A stretch of 64,000 bases of DNA from Geobacillus sp. 46C-IIa (GCF_014679505.1 NZ_CP061474.1:1580001-1644000); one strand, 5' to 3'; shown: positions 26,388-34,499, numbered from the stretch's first letter. Notes: a model not told the origin generated them from the sequence alone. Numbers and translations: made by a program.

Positions 26388-26834
26388 TCAACGGCCGAAA
26401 TAATGCTCGACAAGGTCTTGAAAGAGCGGAGAGAGGTCGTTTGGCAATGCATGAAGAGGGAAAAATTTTACCTCAAGCGATTCTTCTCCGTCTTCTTTCA
26501 GCTCGCCGCCGCGGATATCGCGGGTGCGGTACACCACGGTCACCGAATAATATTGGTCGCCGTTCGGCAGCTGAACAAAATATTTTTTGCCAGAAAACAC
26601 ATCGATCAGTTCAAGTTCACCGATTTCAAGGCCGGTTTCTTCCAACACTTCCCGCCGTCCTGCTTCCTCTGTCGATTCGCCGAGCTCCAACAAGCCGCCG
26701 GGGACTCCCCACCGTCCGTCGCGGCGCTTTTGCAGCAAAATCCGTCCACCATCATCGATGACAGCGACACCGACACCGACTAAAATGACCGGTCGGGTTC
26801 CGACCATTTTTCGCAGTTCTTCAATGTATCCCAT
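26388..26834 (-). CDS. Nudix hydrolase
   Basis: The 148-residue protein hydrolyses a nucleoside diphosphate linked to another moiety. The Nudix box is complete: GGLLELGESTEEAGRREVLEETGLEI at about 46-71, with the REVLEETG metal-binding core. Before it, VGVGVAVIDDGGRILLQKR is the usual first strands, and WGVPGG precedes the box. Substrate is unknown; the ADP-ribose or NADH type is possible, but no motif decides. It is monocistronic. Confidence 0.92.
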   Translation of the reverse strand: MGYIEELRKMVGTRPVILVGVGVAVIDDGGRILLQKRRDGRWGVPGGLLELGESTEEAGRREVLEETGLEIGELELIDVFSGKKYFVQLPNGDQYYSVTVVYRTRDIRGGELKEDGEESLEVKFFPLHALPNDLSPLFQDLVEHYFGR

Positions 26835-27208
26835 CCGCTGCGCCCCTTTCGTTTCCCTCTCCGTTCGGTTATTTATTCTATGTTCGGCGGCGGCCGGCGG
26901 CCGCGGCGGCTGCTAGAGGGTGGAAAGAAATCGTGAATGTAGAGAGGGGGAGAACCCCCCTTTCCATCGGTCGCTTTTGAAATTCGGCAAATCGGGGTTT
27001 CTCCATTGGAGAAAGACGTTTTTTGCGCCGCATCGGCGCTGCATTGCCGCTGTTTAGATAGCGGGCGGACGAGAGCTTTGTTTCGCTGCCGACGCCAAAA
27101 AGGAAGAACATAGTTTTCGCTGTCGCCGACAGCCGTCTTCGTTGATTTTTCTGCTTGAAGTATAGTATGCTGATAGCACAACAATGATGAGATGGAGGGA
27201 TGATGGCC
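26835..27208. other. Intergenic region upstream of brxA
   Basis: No gene is supported. A GC-rich simple run of GGC repeats lies at 26885-26912. A possible promoter for brxA is TTGATT, 18 bases, TATGCT near 27142-27171. The rest has no hairpin with a T-run. Confidence 0.4.
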
Positions 27209-27646
27209 ATGTCGATGGCGTACGAAGAATACATGCGCCAGCTCGTGCAGCCGATGCGCGATGAGCTCGTCCGCGCTGGCTTCCGTGAACTGCGCACGAG
27301 CGAGGAAGTCGAACAGTTTATGGAGAAAGCGGAAGGAACGACCTTTGTCTTTGTCAACTCGGTGTGCGGCTGCGCTGCTGGGCTGGCGCGCCCGGCGGCG
27401 ACGCAGGCGGTGCTGCGGAGCGAGAAAAAACCGGATCATTTCGTCACGGTGTTTGCCGGCCAAGATAAAGAGGCGACAGCGAAAATGCGCGAGTATTTTG
27501 TCGGCTATCCGCCGTCCTCGCCGTCGATGGCGCTTTTAAAGGGAAAAGAAGTCGTTCATTTCATTCCGCGCGAAGACATCGAGTTTCATTCGATGGAAGA
27601 GGTTATGGAAAACGTTTTAGCCGCATTTGACAAACATTGCGGCTGA
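27209..27646 (+). CDS. brxA: Bacilliredoxin BrxA (YphP type)
   Basis: The 145-residue thioredoxin-fold protein removes bacillithiol from S-bacillithiolated proteins. The active site is the unusual CGC triplet (SVCGCAAG, Cys53 and Cys55), followed by LARPAATQAV and TVFAGQDKEATAKMREYF, family hallmarks. Start 27209 (MSMAYEEYMRQLV) was chosen because GGAGGG then lies nine bases away and this N-terminus matches YphP/BrxA; ATGs at 27200 and 27203 abut the ribosome site. It fits with the glutathione-peroxidase-type enzyme in the same region. Confidence 0.93.
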   Translation: MSMAYEEYMRQLVQPMRDELVRAGFRELRTSEEVEQFMEKAEGTTFVFVNSVCGCAAGLARPAATQAVLRSEKKPDHFVTVFAGQDKEATAKMREYFVGYPPSSPSMALLKGKEVVHFIPREDIEFHSMEEVMENVLAAFDKHCG

Positions 27647-27802
27647 TTGATACGCACTCTGTCATCGCGAGCTGTCCGCCCGGCGGCTTGGCACCGCTGC
27701 TTTTTCAGCTTGGGCGGGCAAGAGGTTGCCTTGTCGGGACGTCCGAATGGATTCGCATACAACAGCGCGCCGGCGGGAACGATAAAGGCGGAGGTGATCG
27801 GC

Positions 27803-27934
27803 GTGCCGAAGCGGAAAAAAGACCGTTCGAAAACGGGCGTCAGCGCCCCGAATGTGAGAGGGCAAGGGACGACGGAAACGGAGACCGGTGCGTTCGCGCT
27901 TGACTCCGCCCGCAAAAAAACGAAAATTGATTAA
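27803..27934 (+). CDS. Small basic protein, possibly YuzL-like (43 aa)
   Basis: GGAGGTGATC, an almost perfect anti-Shine-Dalgarno match, precedes GTG 27803. The 43-residue product (MPKRKKDRSKTGVSA to ARKKTKID) is hydrophilic and Lys/Arg-rich at both ends. It recalls the tiny YuzL-type proteins of bacilli, which I cannot verify. The frame is open back to 27647, but the ribosome site decides for the short form. A terminator begins at its stop codon. Confidence 0.55.
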   Translation: MPKRKKDRSKTGVSAPNVRGQGTTETETGAFALDSARKKTKID

Positions 27935-27966
27935 AAAGGAGCTCCTTGTGCGGAGCTCCTTTTCCT
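27933..27966 (+). terminator. Terminator after the 43-residue gene
   Basis: AAAAGGAGCTCC (27934-27945) pairs with GGAGCTCCTTTT (27952-27963). Confidence 0.85.
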
Positions 27967-27975
27967 TCATCGCCG

Positions 27976-28050
27976 CTAGGCGTTGGCGATGCAGCTGTAA
28001 ATAAAATAAAGCAACGTAATGAGGCTGGCCGCAAAAAAGATGGTCGTCAT
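27976..28050 (-). CDS. 24-residue hydrophobic miniprotein
   Basis: A 24-codon frame encodes MTTIFFAASLITLLYFIYSC followed by IANA, a single transmembrane helix. AAAGGCGGG lies eight bases before the ATG on the minus strand. The gene points at the terminator of the previous small gene and is divergent from the aminotransferase. It may be a real sporulation or membrane miniprotein, but chance cannot be excluded. Confidence 0.45.
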   Translation of the reverse strand: MTTIFFAASLITLLYFIYSCIANA

Positions 28051-28085
28051 GTTCGTTTTCCCGCCTTTCTGTCTATATTTTCCCC

Positions 28086-28114
28086 TTGAACATATGGTAC
28101 ACTATTCATATAAC
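28086..28114 (+). promoter_or_regulatory. Sigma-A promoter of the aminotransferase operon
   Basis: TTGAAC (28086-28091), 17 bases, TATAAC (28109-28114), followed after about 50 bases by the ribosome site and ATG 28182. Confidence 0.6.
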
Positions 28115-28181
28115 CATAGTATATACAAATAAAAGCAAAAAGGAAAAGCGGTTTTTGCCTTGGCAAGGGAGAGGAAGAACA

Positions 28182-29366
28182 ATGAAAAAAGCGAAACGAA
28201 TGAACGCGTTCTCCGCGTCCATTTTTGCCGAACTGGCAGCGTACCGCCAACAGCGGCGCCATCTTCATGACGAATGGATCGACTTAAGCGTCGGCAGCCC
28301 GGATTTGCCGCCGGCGCCGTTTGTGCGCGGGGCGATCGCTCGCTACGCCGAGGAGCCGAACGCCTACGGATATACATTAAAAGGCATTCGCGAATTTCAC
28401 GAGGCGGTCGCCGATTACTACCGGACGGCGCACGGCGTCGTGCTGAATCCAGAGACGGAAGTGACGTATGTCATCGGGTCGCAAGACGGCCTTGTCCATT
28501 TGCCGATGGTGTTTGCTGATCCAGGCGATGTCATTTTGGTGCCGGATCCCGGATATCCAGCGTACGCCGCCGGTGTGGCCATGGCCGAAGCGGCGCCGTA
28601 CTTTATGCCATTGAAGGAAGAAAACGGCTTTTTGCCTGATTTGCATGCCATTCCAGAGGAGATCGCCAAACGGGCGGCGATCATGTTTCTTAACTTTCCA
28701 GGGAATCCGGTGCCCGCCGTTGCGACCGAATCGTTTTATCGCGAAGTGGTCGAGTTTGCGAAGCGGTACGACGTGCTTGTCGTCTCTGATTTTGCTTATG
28801 GCGAGCTGTATTACGACGGAAACAAACCAGTGAGCTTTCTTTCCGTCCCCGGGGCGAAAGACGTCGGGGTGGAAATCAACTCGCTGTCCAAAAGCTATCA
28901 CATGGCCGGCTGCCGAATCGGCTATTTGTGCGGCAATGCCGACGTGATTCGCGCGTTTGCCGAGTTTAAATCCAATTTGGACTACGGCATTTTTTGGCCG
29001 ATTCAAAAGGCGGCTGCGGAAGCGCTTCGTTATGGCGCTGATTTTTGTGCGGAAAGCCGCGCCATCTATCAAGCGCGCCGCGATGCGTTCATTAACGGAT
29101 TGGCGGAGATCGGCTGGGAAGTGGACCGTCCGCAAGCTGGCATGTTTGTTTGGGCGAAAGTCCCGGACGGCTGGACATCGCTCTCGTTTACGAAGGCGCT
29201 GATTGACCGTGCCGGGGTTGTCGTGACGCCCGGGCACGCGTTTGGGCCGAGCGGCGAAGGCTACGTGCGCATCGCCCTCGTCGAGCCGGAAGAGAAATTG
29301 CGCCGTGCCGTCGAGAAACTGCGGGCGAGCGGCTTGTTCGAGCGGCTGGCCGCTGACCGACGATAA
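28182..29366 (+). CDS. Class I pyridoxal-phosphate aminotransferase
   Basis: The 394-residue PLP enzyme of fold type I has YGYTLKGIREFHEAV, VIGSQDGLVHLP (phosphate and cofactor loop), DPGYPAY, NFPGNPVPA, SDFAYGELYYDG and the Schiff-base lysine in NSLSKSYHMAG, then GCRIGY. The C-terminal domain has TPGHAFGPSGEGYVRIAL. It resembles LL-diaminopimelate and aspartate aminotransferases; the exact donor cannot be told by eye. AAGGGAGAGG supports ATG 28182. It is followed at 15 bases by ypjP. Confidence 0.88.
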   Translation: MKKAKRMNAFSASIFAELAAYRQQRRHLHDEWIDLSVGSPDLPPAPFVRGAIARYAEEPNAYGYTLKGIREFHEAVADYYRTAHGVVLNPETEVTYVIGSQDGLVHLPMVFADPGDVILVPDPGYPAYAAGVAMAEAAPYFMPLKEENGFLPDLHAIPEEIAKRAAIMFLNFPGNPVPAVATESFYREVVEFAKRYDVLVVSDFAYGELYYDGNKPVSFLSVPGAKDVGVEINSLSKSYHMAGCRIGYLCGNADVIRAFAEFKSNLDYGIFWPIQKAAAEALRYGADFCAESRAIYQARRDAFINGLAEIGWEVDRPQAGMFVWAKVPDGWTSLSFTKALIDRAGVVVTPGHAFGPSGEGYVRIALVEPEEKLRRAVEKLRASGLFERLAADRR

Positions 29367-29381
29367 CGGAGGTGGGACGCG

Positions 29382-29966
29382 ATGAAGCTGCCGACATGGC
29401 TTCGGAAAACGCTTGTTGCCGCGATCACCGTCTGTACGTTTGGTCTTGTGACGCCGCCCGCGTCGCTTCTTGCGGCCGAGGAGCCGCCAGCTGACGATGC
29501 GCCATCTTCCGATTGGCAACATAATGCCGCAAGTTCGGCAGCGGAGGCGGCTTCGCTCACCCGCGCCCAATTTGTCGAGCAGACGGTGGAAAAAGCGATG
29601 GCTCGGTCGCATGAAAAGTTTGGCCGCAAAATCGCTCCCGTGATTGAGGATGAGTTTCGCGCCGTCATTTTGCCGCGCATTGAGGAAGTGATCGCCGAGC
29701 TCGCCGGGCGCTATCCGGAAGAAGAGCTCCGCTATTTAGCCGTATCAGAAAATCCGTCTGGCGGGCAAGGCGAACGCATTTTCCATATTTACCGCGCCGA
29801 TACGGGAGAAGATGTCATTCGCTTCCACGTCCGCCGTGAACATCCGCCGCAAGACGGGTATTGGTTCCAATTTCATTACCATACGCGCGATGACGGATTT
29901 CAAGCCCATTATGAATTAGGAAAAATTTATTGGTCAAAAAATACGCCGCCGAACTGGCGGACGTAG
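29382..29966 (+). CDS. ypjP: YpjP-like protein with N-terminal membrane or signal segment
   Basis: The 194-residue protein begins MKLPTWLRKTLVAAITVCTF, a signal or anchor sequence, and continues FGLVTPPAS. The C-terminal half has KFGRKIAPVIEDEFRAVILP, FHIYRADTGEDVIRFHVRREHPPQDGYWFQF and IYWSKNTPPNW, which match Bacillus YpjP. It normally lies next to thymidylate synthase and dihydrofolate reductase genes, as here except for one intervening gene. Its function is unknown. Several Pro-Pro pairs occur, noted because the next gene looks like a Pro-Pro endopeptidase. Confidence 0.85.
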   Translation: MKLPTWLRKTLVAAITVCTFGLVTPPASLLAAEEPPADDAPSSDWQHNAASSAAEAASLTRAQFVEQTVEKAMARSHEKFGRKIAPVIEDEFRAVILPRIEEVIAELAGRYPEEELRYLAVSENPSGGQGERIFHIYRADTGEDVIRFHVRREHPPQDGYWFQFHYHTRDDGFQAHYELGKIYWSKNTPPNWRT

Positions 29967-30000
29967 CAGGCCGCGGCTCTTTCCTTATTTTGCGCGTTTT

Positions 30001-30059
30001 TCCCCCGCTTCTTCGTATGTTATCATTTAATAGAATACGAGATTGAAAGAAGCGGGGGA
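30001..30059 (+). repeat. Perfect 13-bp inverted repeat covering a ribosome site
   Basis: TCCCCCGCTTCTT (30001-30013) is the exact reverse complement of AAGAAGCGGGGGA (30047-30059). An inner CGTAT/ATACG pair extends it. The right arm contains the only ribosome site of the metalloprotease gene that starts at 30065. Confidence 0.8.
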
Positions 30060-30064
30060 CAACG

Positions 30065-30769
30065 ATGAAACGGTTACTGATTAGTTTGCTGGCGGCGCTG
30101 TTCGCCGTTCCGCTTCTGTCGCTTTCGCCGTACCCGGCTGCGCACGGCGTGCTGCTTGAAGAAAGCGGCCTTGATGTTCAGGCGGTCCCATCGCATGATG
30201 TGCTTGGCCGCATCGTCATCGTTCCGGAGGCGGACTTTTCGCCTGATGAAGCCAATGAGATGATTCGGACGCTTGCTCGTATTGACCGCCGCATTTTAGA
30301 GCGGGCGGCGAACCACCATATTTATATTCAATTGTTGACAGGCCCGATTACCGATGAACCGGCCGCCCGCCATTTGCGCGGGGAAACGCCGCGCGGCTAT
30401 GCGCCGGGGTCAAAAACGTGGGATGAGGTGCCGGGCCTTGGCGGGTCGCATTTAGTGCTCGTCCGCCTCGGCCATAGCGAAAAAGGAAAAGGGCACGGCT
30501 CGGTCAACTTAGAGCTGCATGAATTTGCCCATTCGTTAGATTACATCGTCTTTGAGCGCATTCACGAAACGGACGAATTTCAAGCGATTTGGAGGGAAGA
30601 AGCGCCGCGGCTGTTTCCTGGCGAATCTTATTTTTTAACGTATCCGGAAGAGTATTTTGCTGAATCGTTCGCCTATTATTATGCAAGCGACGAGACGCGG
30701 GAAACGCTGCGGACGGCGGCGCCGAACACATACACCTTCATCCGCCAGCTGGCGGAGCGAGCCTCATAA
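30065..30769 (+). CDS. Secreted M34-type metalloprotease, Pro-Pro endopeptidase-like
   Basis: The 234-residue protein has a clear signal peptide ([19 protein letters not shown]). The zinc motif is HEFAH (His152-Glu153-His156). Tyr193 and Glu200 in YPEEYFAE are seven residues apart, as are the transition-state Tyr and third zinc ligand of clostridial PPEP-1. Size and layout fit the anthrax lethal factor-like M34 family and the PPEP group; a PPEP-3 has been described from Geobacillus thermodenitrificans. Likely role: cutting between prolines in exported proteins. It is inserted between ypjP and thyA. Confidence 0.85.
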   Translation: MKRLLISLLAALFAVPLLSLSPYPAAHGVLLEESGLDVQAVPSHDVLGRIVIVPEADFSPDEANEMIRTLARIDRRILERAANHHIYIQLLTGPITDEPAARHLRGETPRGYAPGSKTWDEVPGLGGSHLVLVRLGHSEKGKGHGSVNLELHEFAHSLDYIVFERIHETDEFQAIWREEAPRLFPGESYFLTYPEEYFAESFAYYYASDETRETLRTAAPNTYTFIRQLAERAS

Positions 30770-30785
30770 GAAGGCTCTTTTTTTT
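30759..30785 (+). terminator. Terminator overlapping the protease stop
   Basis: GAGCC (30759-30763) pairs with GGCTC (30773-30777), followed by eight T. The stop codon lies in the loop. Confidence 0.75.
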
Positions 30786-30834
30786 CGTGATGAGAGCGGC
30801 GCTTTATGATATGATAAAGCGTGAGGTGAGGACA

Positions 30835-31629
30835 TTGCGGCAATATTTGCAGCTATTGGAGGATATTTTGGAAAACGGCGTCGAAAAGGAGGACCGGACA
30901 GGTGTCGGCACGCTGTCGGTGTTCGGCCGTCAGCTGCGGTTTAATTTACAGGACGGATTCCCGCTCGTGACGACGAAAAAGTTACATATCCGCTCGATCA
31001 TTTATGAACTGCTTTGGTTTTTAAAAGGAGACACCAATGTCCGCTATTTGCAGGAAAACGGCGTGACGATTTGGGATGAGTGGGCCGACGAAAACGGTGA
31101 TCTTGGGCCTGTGTACGGGGCGCAATGGCGGTCATGGAAAGGGGCGGATGGGAAAACGGTCGACCAAATCGCCTGGGTCGTCGAGGAGATCAAGAGAAAT
31201 CCGAACTCGCGCCGGCTGCTTGTGAGTGCCTGGAATGTGGCGGAGTTAGACGAGATGAAGCTGCCGCCGTGCCATTATGCGTTTCAGTTTTATGTGGCGG
31301 GCGGCCGGTTGTCGTGCATGTGGCAGCAGCGCTCCGTCGATACGTTTTTAGGGCTGCCGTTTAACATCGCCAGCTACGCGCTGTTGACGCATATGATCGC
31401 CGAGCAGTGCGGGCTTGATGTCGGCGAGCTCATTTTCACCGGCGGGGATGTCCACTTGTATAAAAACCATGTTGAGCAGGCCAAACTGCAGCTGACGCGC
31501 GAGCCGCGCCCGCTGCCGAAGCTCGTTATTAAACGGAAACCGCCGTCCATTTTTGACTATGAATACGACGATTTTGACATCGTCGGCTATGATCCTCATC
31601 CGGCGATTAAAGCGCCGGTGGCGGTGTAA
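30835..31629 (+). CDS. thyA: Thymidylate synthase
   Basis: The 264-residue folate-dependent enzyme makes dTMP from dUMP. The TTG start at 30835 gives exactly the E. coli-type length and puts the catalytic cysteine at 146 (LPPCHY). Other motifs are [50 protein letters not shown] and GDVHLYKNH. Longer frames up to 30787 have no extra conserved sequence. dfrA follows after 13 bases, the usual pairing because the reaction yields dihydrofolate. Confidence 0.95.
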   Translation: MRQYLQLLEDILENGVEKEDRTGVGTLSVFGRQLRFNLQDGFPLVTTKKLHIRSIIYELLWFLKGDTNVRYLQENGVTIWDEWADENGDLGPVYGAQWRSWKGADGKTVDQIAWVVEEIKRNPNSRRLLVSAWNVAELDEMKLPPCHYAFQFYVAGGRLSCMWQQRSVDTFLGLPFNIASYALLTHMIAEQCGLDVGELIFTGGDVHLYKNHVEQAKLQLTREPRPLPKLVIKRKPPSIFDYEYDDFDIVGYDPHPAIKAPVAV

Positions 31630-31642
31630 AGGAGCGAAAGCG

Positions 31643-32152
31643 ATGATTTCGCACATTGTGGCGATGGACGAAAATCGGGTGATCGGCAAAGACAACCGGC
31701 TGCCGTGGCATTTGCCGGCCGATTTAGCGTATTTCAAACGGGTAACGATGGGGCATGCCATCGTGATGGGGCGCAAAACGTTTGAAGCGATCGGCCGGCC
31801 GCTTCCCGGCCGGGAAAACGTCGTCGTAACGCGCAACCATCAGTTTCGCCCGGAAGGCTGCCTCGTGCTCCATTCGCTTGAGGAAGTCAAGCAATGGATT
31901 GCGGCGCGCGGTGATGAAGTGTTTGTCATCGGCGGAGCCGAGTTGTTTGAAGCGACGATGCCGATCGCCGATCGGCTGTATGTGACAAACATTTTTGCCT
32001 CGTTCCCCGGCGATACGTTTTACCCCCCTATTTCCGAAAAAGAGTGGAAAATCGCCTCCTATACGCCGGGAATCAAAGACGAACAAAATCCGTATGAGCA
32101 CGCCTTTCTTATTTATGAGCGGAAAAAGCAGAATGAGCCCGATGGCCGGTAG
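31643..32152 (+). CDS. dfrA: Dihydrofolate reductase
   Basis: The 169-residue enzyme reduces dihydrofolate to tetrahydrofolate with NADPH. ISHIVAMDENRVIGKDNRLPWHLPADLAYFKRVTMG is the N-terminal active-site region with the catalytic acidic residue in the PADLAYFK helix. VMGRKTFEAIGRPLPGR and FVIGGAELFEA bind NADPH, and TFYPP is conserved. Start 31643 has AAAGGAGCG upstream; the 90-base longer frame lies inside thyA. It recycles the dihydrofolate that ThyA makes. Confidence 0.96.
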   Translation: MISHIVAMDENRVIGKDNRLPWHLPADLAYFKRVTMGHAIVMGRKTFEAIGRPLPGRENVVVTRNHQFRPEGCLVLHSLEEVKQWIAARGDEVFVIGGAELFEATMPIADRLYVTNIFASFPGDTFYPPISEKEWKIASYTPGIKDEQNPYEHAFLIYERKKQNEPDGR

Positions 32153-32164
32153 GAGGGAAAACAG

Positions 32165-32199
32165 GGCGCGTGTTGCCAAGCGGCAAGGCGCGCCTTTTT
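32165..32199 (+). terminator. Terminator after dfrA
   Basis: GGCGCG-TG-TTGCC pairs with GGCAA-GG-CGCGCC, followed by TTTTT. Confidence 0.8.
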
Positions 32200-32264
32200 G
32201 CATAGAAGCGGGGCGAAAAAGGAACGATAACCATGTACAACAATGTTGGAAATGGAGGAAGACG

Positions 32265-32708
32265 ATGAGGCATATCGTTCCATTTATCGTCAAGCTTGCC
32301 GCTTGGAGCGTCGTTTTATTTTCGATGTTTACGATTTTTAATGCTCCGCTTTCCTTGATTTCAGTCATGACAATTATAACGGTGTTCGTTTCCTATGTCA
32401 TCGGCGATCTGCTTGTGTTGCCGCGCGTTGGAAACTTTGTCGCTGCCGCCCTTGATGTGCCGCTCTCCTTTTTGCTTGTATGGCCTGTGAGCTTTGCGTT
32501 GTTTGCCCCGACAGTCAATATGGCGTATGCCGCCTTTTTCAGCTCGCTCGCCATTGGCGCGGTCGAGGCGTTTTTCCATTTGTATATGGAAAACCATGTG
32601 CTCGAAGAGGCGGGGCGGGAGGAGGCATATCGCTGGTATGATGAGGGGAGATGGGCAACGGAGTTCGCCGAGGAGCAAGAGTTCAAAAAAGAAGACGACC
32701 GGACATAA
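32265..32708 (+). CDS. DUF2512 (YndM-like) membrane protein
   Basis: The 147-residue protein has four hydrophobic segments in residues 1-105 (VKLAAWSVVLFSMFTIF, SVMTIITVFVSYVIGDLLVL, LDVPLSFLLVWPVSFALF, MAYAAFFSSLAIGAVEAFFHLYM) and a charged cytoplasmic tail. The GDLLVLPRVGNFVAA segment is typical of the DUF2512/YndM family of bacilli. Function is unknown. ATG 32265 follows AATGGAGGAAGACG. Single gene with terminator. Confidence 0.85.
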   Translation: MRHIVPFIVKLAAWSVVLFSMFTIFNAPLSLISVMTIITVFVSYVIGDLLVLPRVGNFVAAALDVPLSFLLVWPVSFALFAPTVNMAYAAFFSSLAIGAVEAFFHLYMENHVLEEAGREEAYRWYDEGRWATEFAEEQEFKKEDDRT

Positions 32709-32723
32709 CGCCGGTCGTTTTCT
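32695..32723 (+). terminator. Terminator after the DUF2512 gene
   Basis: ACGACCGG pairs with CCGGTCGT, followed by TTTTCTT. The left arm overlaps the end of the coding region. Confidence 0.75.
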
Positions 32724-32775
32724 TATTAAAGAACAAAAAACTTTTCGAAAATTCCCTTTTCTTTTTGCGAATTTG

Positions 32776-32784
32776 TGATATAAT
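32776..32784 (+). promoter_or_regulatory. Extended -10 promoter of ilvA
   Basis: TGATATAAT is a full TGn extended -10. The -35 position (CTTTTC) is weak, which extended -10 promoters tolerate. No T-box or leader attenuator fits in the 40-base leader. Confidence 0.6.
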
Positions 32785-32826
32785 CTACAAATCAAAGACA
32801 ACTTAGAAAAGAAAGGGAACGAGAAT

Positions 32827-34098
32827 ATGGAACAACAACTAAAACGGAAACAAGGGGCGGTGTACGTCGAGGACATTTTGATCGCGTATCATACGCTAAA
32901 AGACGTTGTTTTCCATACGCCGCTGCAAAAAAACCCGCTTCTGTCCGAGCGCTATGGGTGCAACGTCTACTTGAAGCGCGAAGACTTGCAAGTCGTGCGT
33001 TCATTTAAGTTGCGCGGAGCGTACAACCGAATGAAGCATTTAACCGATGAGGAGCGAAGCAACGGGATCGTATGCGCCAGCGCCGGCAACCATGCCCAAG
33101 GGGTTGCCTATTCGTGCCGGGCGCTCGGGGTGCACGGAAAAATTTATATGCCGGCGACAACGCCTCGGCAAAAAGTATCGCAAGTGCAGCTGTTCGGCAA
33201 AGACATGATCGAGATCGTCCTTGTCGGCGACACGTTTGACGACTCATACAACGAGGCAGTGAAATGCGCGGAAGCGGAAGGGCGCACGTTTATCCATCCG
33301 TTTGATGACGAATACGTCATCGCCGGGCAAGGGACCATCGGTGTTGAGGTGTTAAACGACTGTGACGAACCGATCAACTTTTTGTTCGCCAGCATCGGCG
33401 GCGGCGGACTGATGGCCGGGCTGGGGACATATGTGAAAAGCATCTCGCCGGCGACCAAAGTGGTCGGCGTCGAGCCGGCCGGCGCTCCGTCGATGAAAGC
33501 GGCGCTTGAACAAGGTCATGTCGTGACGCTTGGGGAGATCGATAAGTTCATCGACGGCGCCGCGGTCAAAACGGTCGGGGAAAAAACGTTTGCCCTATGC
33601 CGGGAAGTGCTCGACGATATCGTTGTCGTTCCAGAAGGAAAAGTATGCACAACGATTTTAGAGCTGTACAACGAAAACGCCATCGTCGCCGAACCGGCGG
33701 GAGCGCTCCCGATTGCCGCCCTTGAGTTTTACAAAGAGCAAATCCGCGGCAAAACGGTTGTTTGCGTCGTGAGCGGCGGCAACAACGACATCGACCGGAT
33801 GCAGGAAATTAAAGAGCGCTCGATGATTTATGAAGGGTTGCAGCACTATTTCATCGTCAACTTCCCGCAGCGGGCCGGAGCGCTGCGCGAGTTTTTAGAT
33901 GAGGTGCTCGGTCCGACCGATGACATCACCCGGTTTGAATATACGAAGAAAAACAATAAAGAAAGCGGACCGGCGCTCGTCGGCATCGAGTTAAAACGGC
34001 GCGAAGACTATGCGCCGCTCATTGAACGGATGAAGAAAAAAGGGTTTCCGTTCCAGGAAGTGAATAAAGATCCGAACTTATTCCATTTGCTGATTTGA
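32827..34098 (+). CDS. ilvA: Threonine deaminase
   Basis: The 423-residue PLP enzyme converts threonine to 2-oxobutanoate, the first step to isoleucine. The PLP lysine is in VVRSFKLRGAYNR; SAGNHAQGVAYSC and GGGGLMAGLGTYVK are the cofactor phosphate loops. The C-terminal segment from about 340 (HYFIVNFPQRAGALREFLDEVLGPTDDITRFEYTKK) is one ACT-like regulatory domain, the short biosynthetic type of Bacillus IlvA. The downstream order ypmP-ypmQ-ypmR-ypmS repeats the Bacillus subtilis layout. Confidence 0.95.
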   Translation: MEQQLKRKQGAVYVEDILIAYHTLKDVVFHTPLQKNPLLSERYGCNVYLKREDLQVVRSFKLRGAYNRMKHLTDEERSNGIVCASAGNHAQGVAYSCRALGVHGKIYMPATTPRQKVSQVQLFGKDMIEIVLVGDTFDDSYNEAVKCAEAEGRTFIHPFDDEYVIAGQGTIGVEVLNDCDEPINFLFASIGGGGLMAGLGTYVKSISPATKVVGVEPAGAPSMKAALEQGHVVTLGEIDKFIDGAAVKTVGEKTFALCREVLDDIVVVPEGKVCTTILELYNENAIVAEPAGALPIAALEFYKEQIRGKTVVCVVSGGNNDIDRMQEIKERSMIYEGLQHYFIVNFPQRAGALREFLDEVLGPTDDITRFEYTKKNNKESGPALVGIELKRREDYAPLIERMKKKGFPFQEVNKDPNLFHLLI

Positions 34099-34148
34099 AC
34101 AAAAAAGCGCGAAAAAAGTCGGAAAGATTTCGTTGTATTCCGACATAC

Positions 34149-34192
34149 TTTTTCACCGGGTTGGTGTATAATATAAGTAAATCGGTGAAAAA
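34149..34192 (+). promoter_or_regulatory. 10-bp inverted repeat around the ypmP -10
   Basis: TTTTTCACCG (34149-34158) and CGGTGAAAAA (34183-34192) are perfect inverted copies. TATAAT (34167-34172) sits between them. It could be an operator or a leader hairpin, depending on the start site. Confidence 0.5.
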
Positions 34193-34205
34193 GAGGATTG
34201 ATATT

Positions 34206-34457
34206 TTGCTATTCAAAAGCCTCGAGTTTCAAAACGCGTATGGGCAGAAAGTGAAGATTATCGAAATTCCTGTATTGGAGGAAGAGAACACGTACCGATT
34301 TATGATCCAGCTTCGCTTGGAGGCGTTTATTGCCAAAGTGTACCGATCAAGGACCAACCGTTCTGTTTACTCGTTCCGGGAACACTTGAAGAAAGTGTTG
34401 AAATGGCCAATATATGAACAAATCTTTAAAGAAACGGTGTTGAAACATAACGCATAA
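34206..34457 (+). CDS. ypmP: YpmP-like DUF2535 protein
   Basis: The frame encodes about 83 residues from TTG 34206 (LLFKSLEFQNAYGQKVKIIEIPVLEE, shown in part) behind AAGAGGA. This N-terminus and position after ilvA match Bacillus YpmP, DUF2535. It is a small mixed alpha/beta protein with a basic C-terminal helix (REHLKKVLKWPIYEQIF). Function unknown. The frame is open upstream to 34095, but that stretch covers the promoter. A strong terminator follows. Confidence 0.75.
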   Translation: MLFKSLEFQNAYGQKVKIIEIPVLEEENTYRFMIQLRLEAFIAKVYRSRTNRSVYSFREHLKKVLKWPIYEQIFKETVLKHNA

Positions 34458-34463
34458 CTGCTG

Positions 34464-34499
34464 TTGTTTTGCCGCTCGCGGCAAAACAACTTTTTTTTG
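34464..34499 (+). terminator. Terminator after ypmP
   Basis: GTTGTTTTGCCG pairs with CGGCAAAACAAC around CTCG and is followed by eight T. It is one of the strongest in the window. Confidence 0.92.

Noticed and set aside
28377-29612. 411-codon open frame on the minus strand opposite the aminotransferase
   Set aside because: It has no ribosome site or family likeness and is exactly antisense to a well-supported gene. High GC at third positions creates such shadows.
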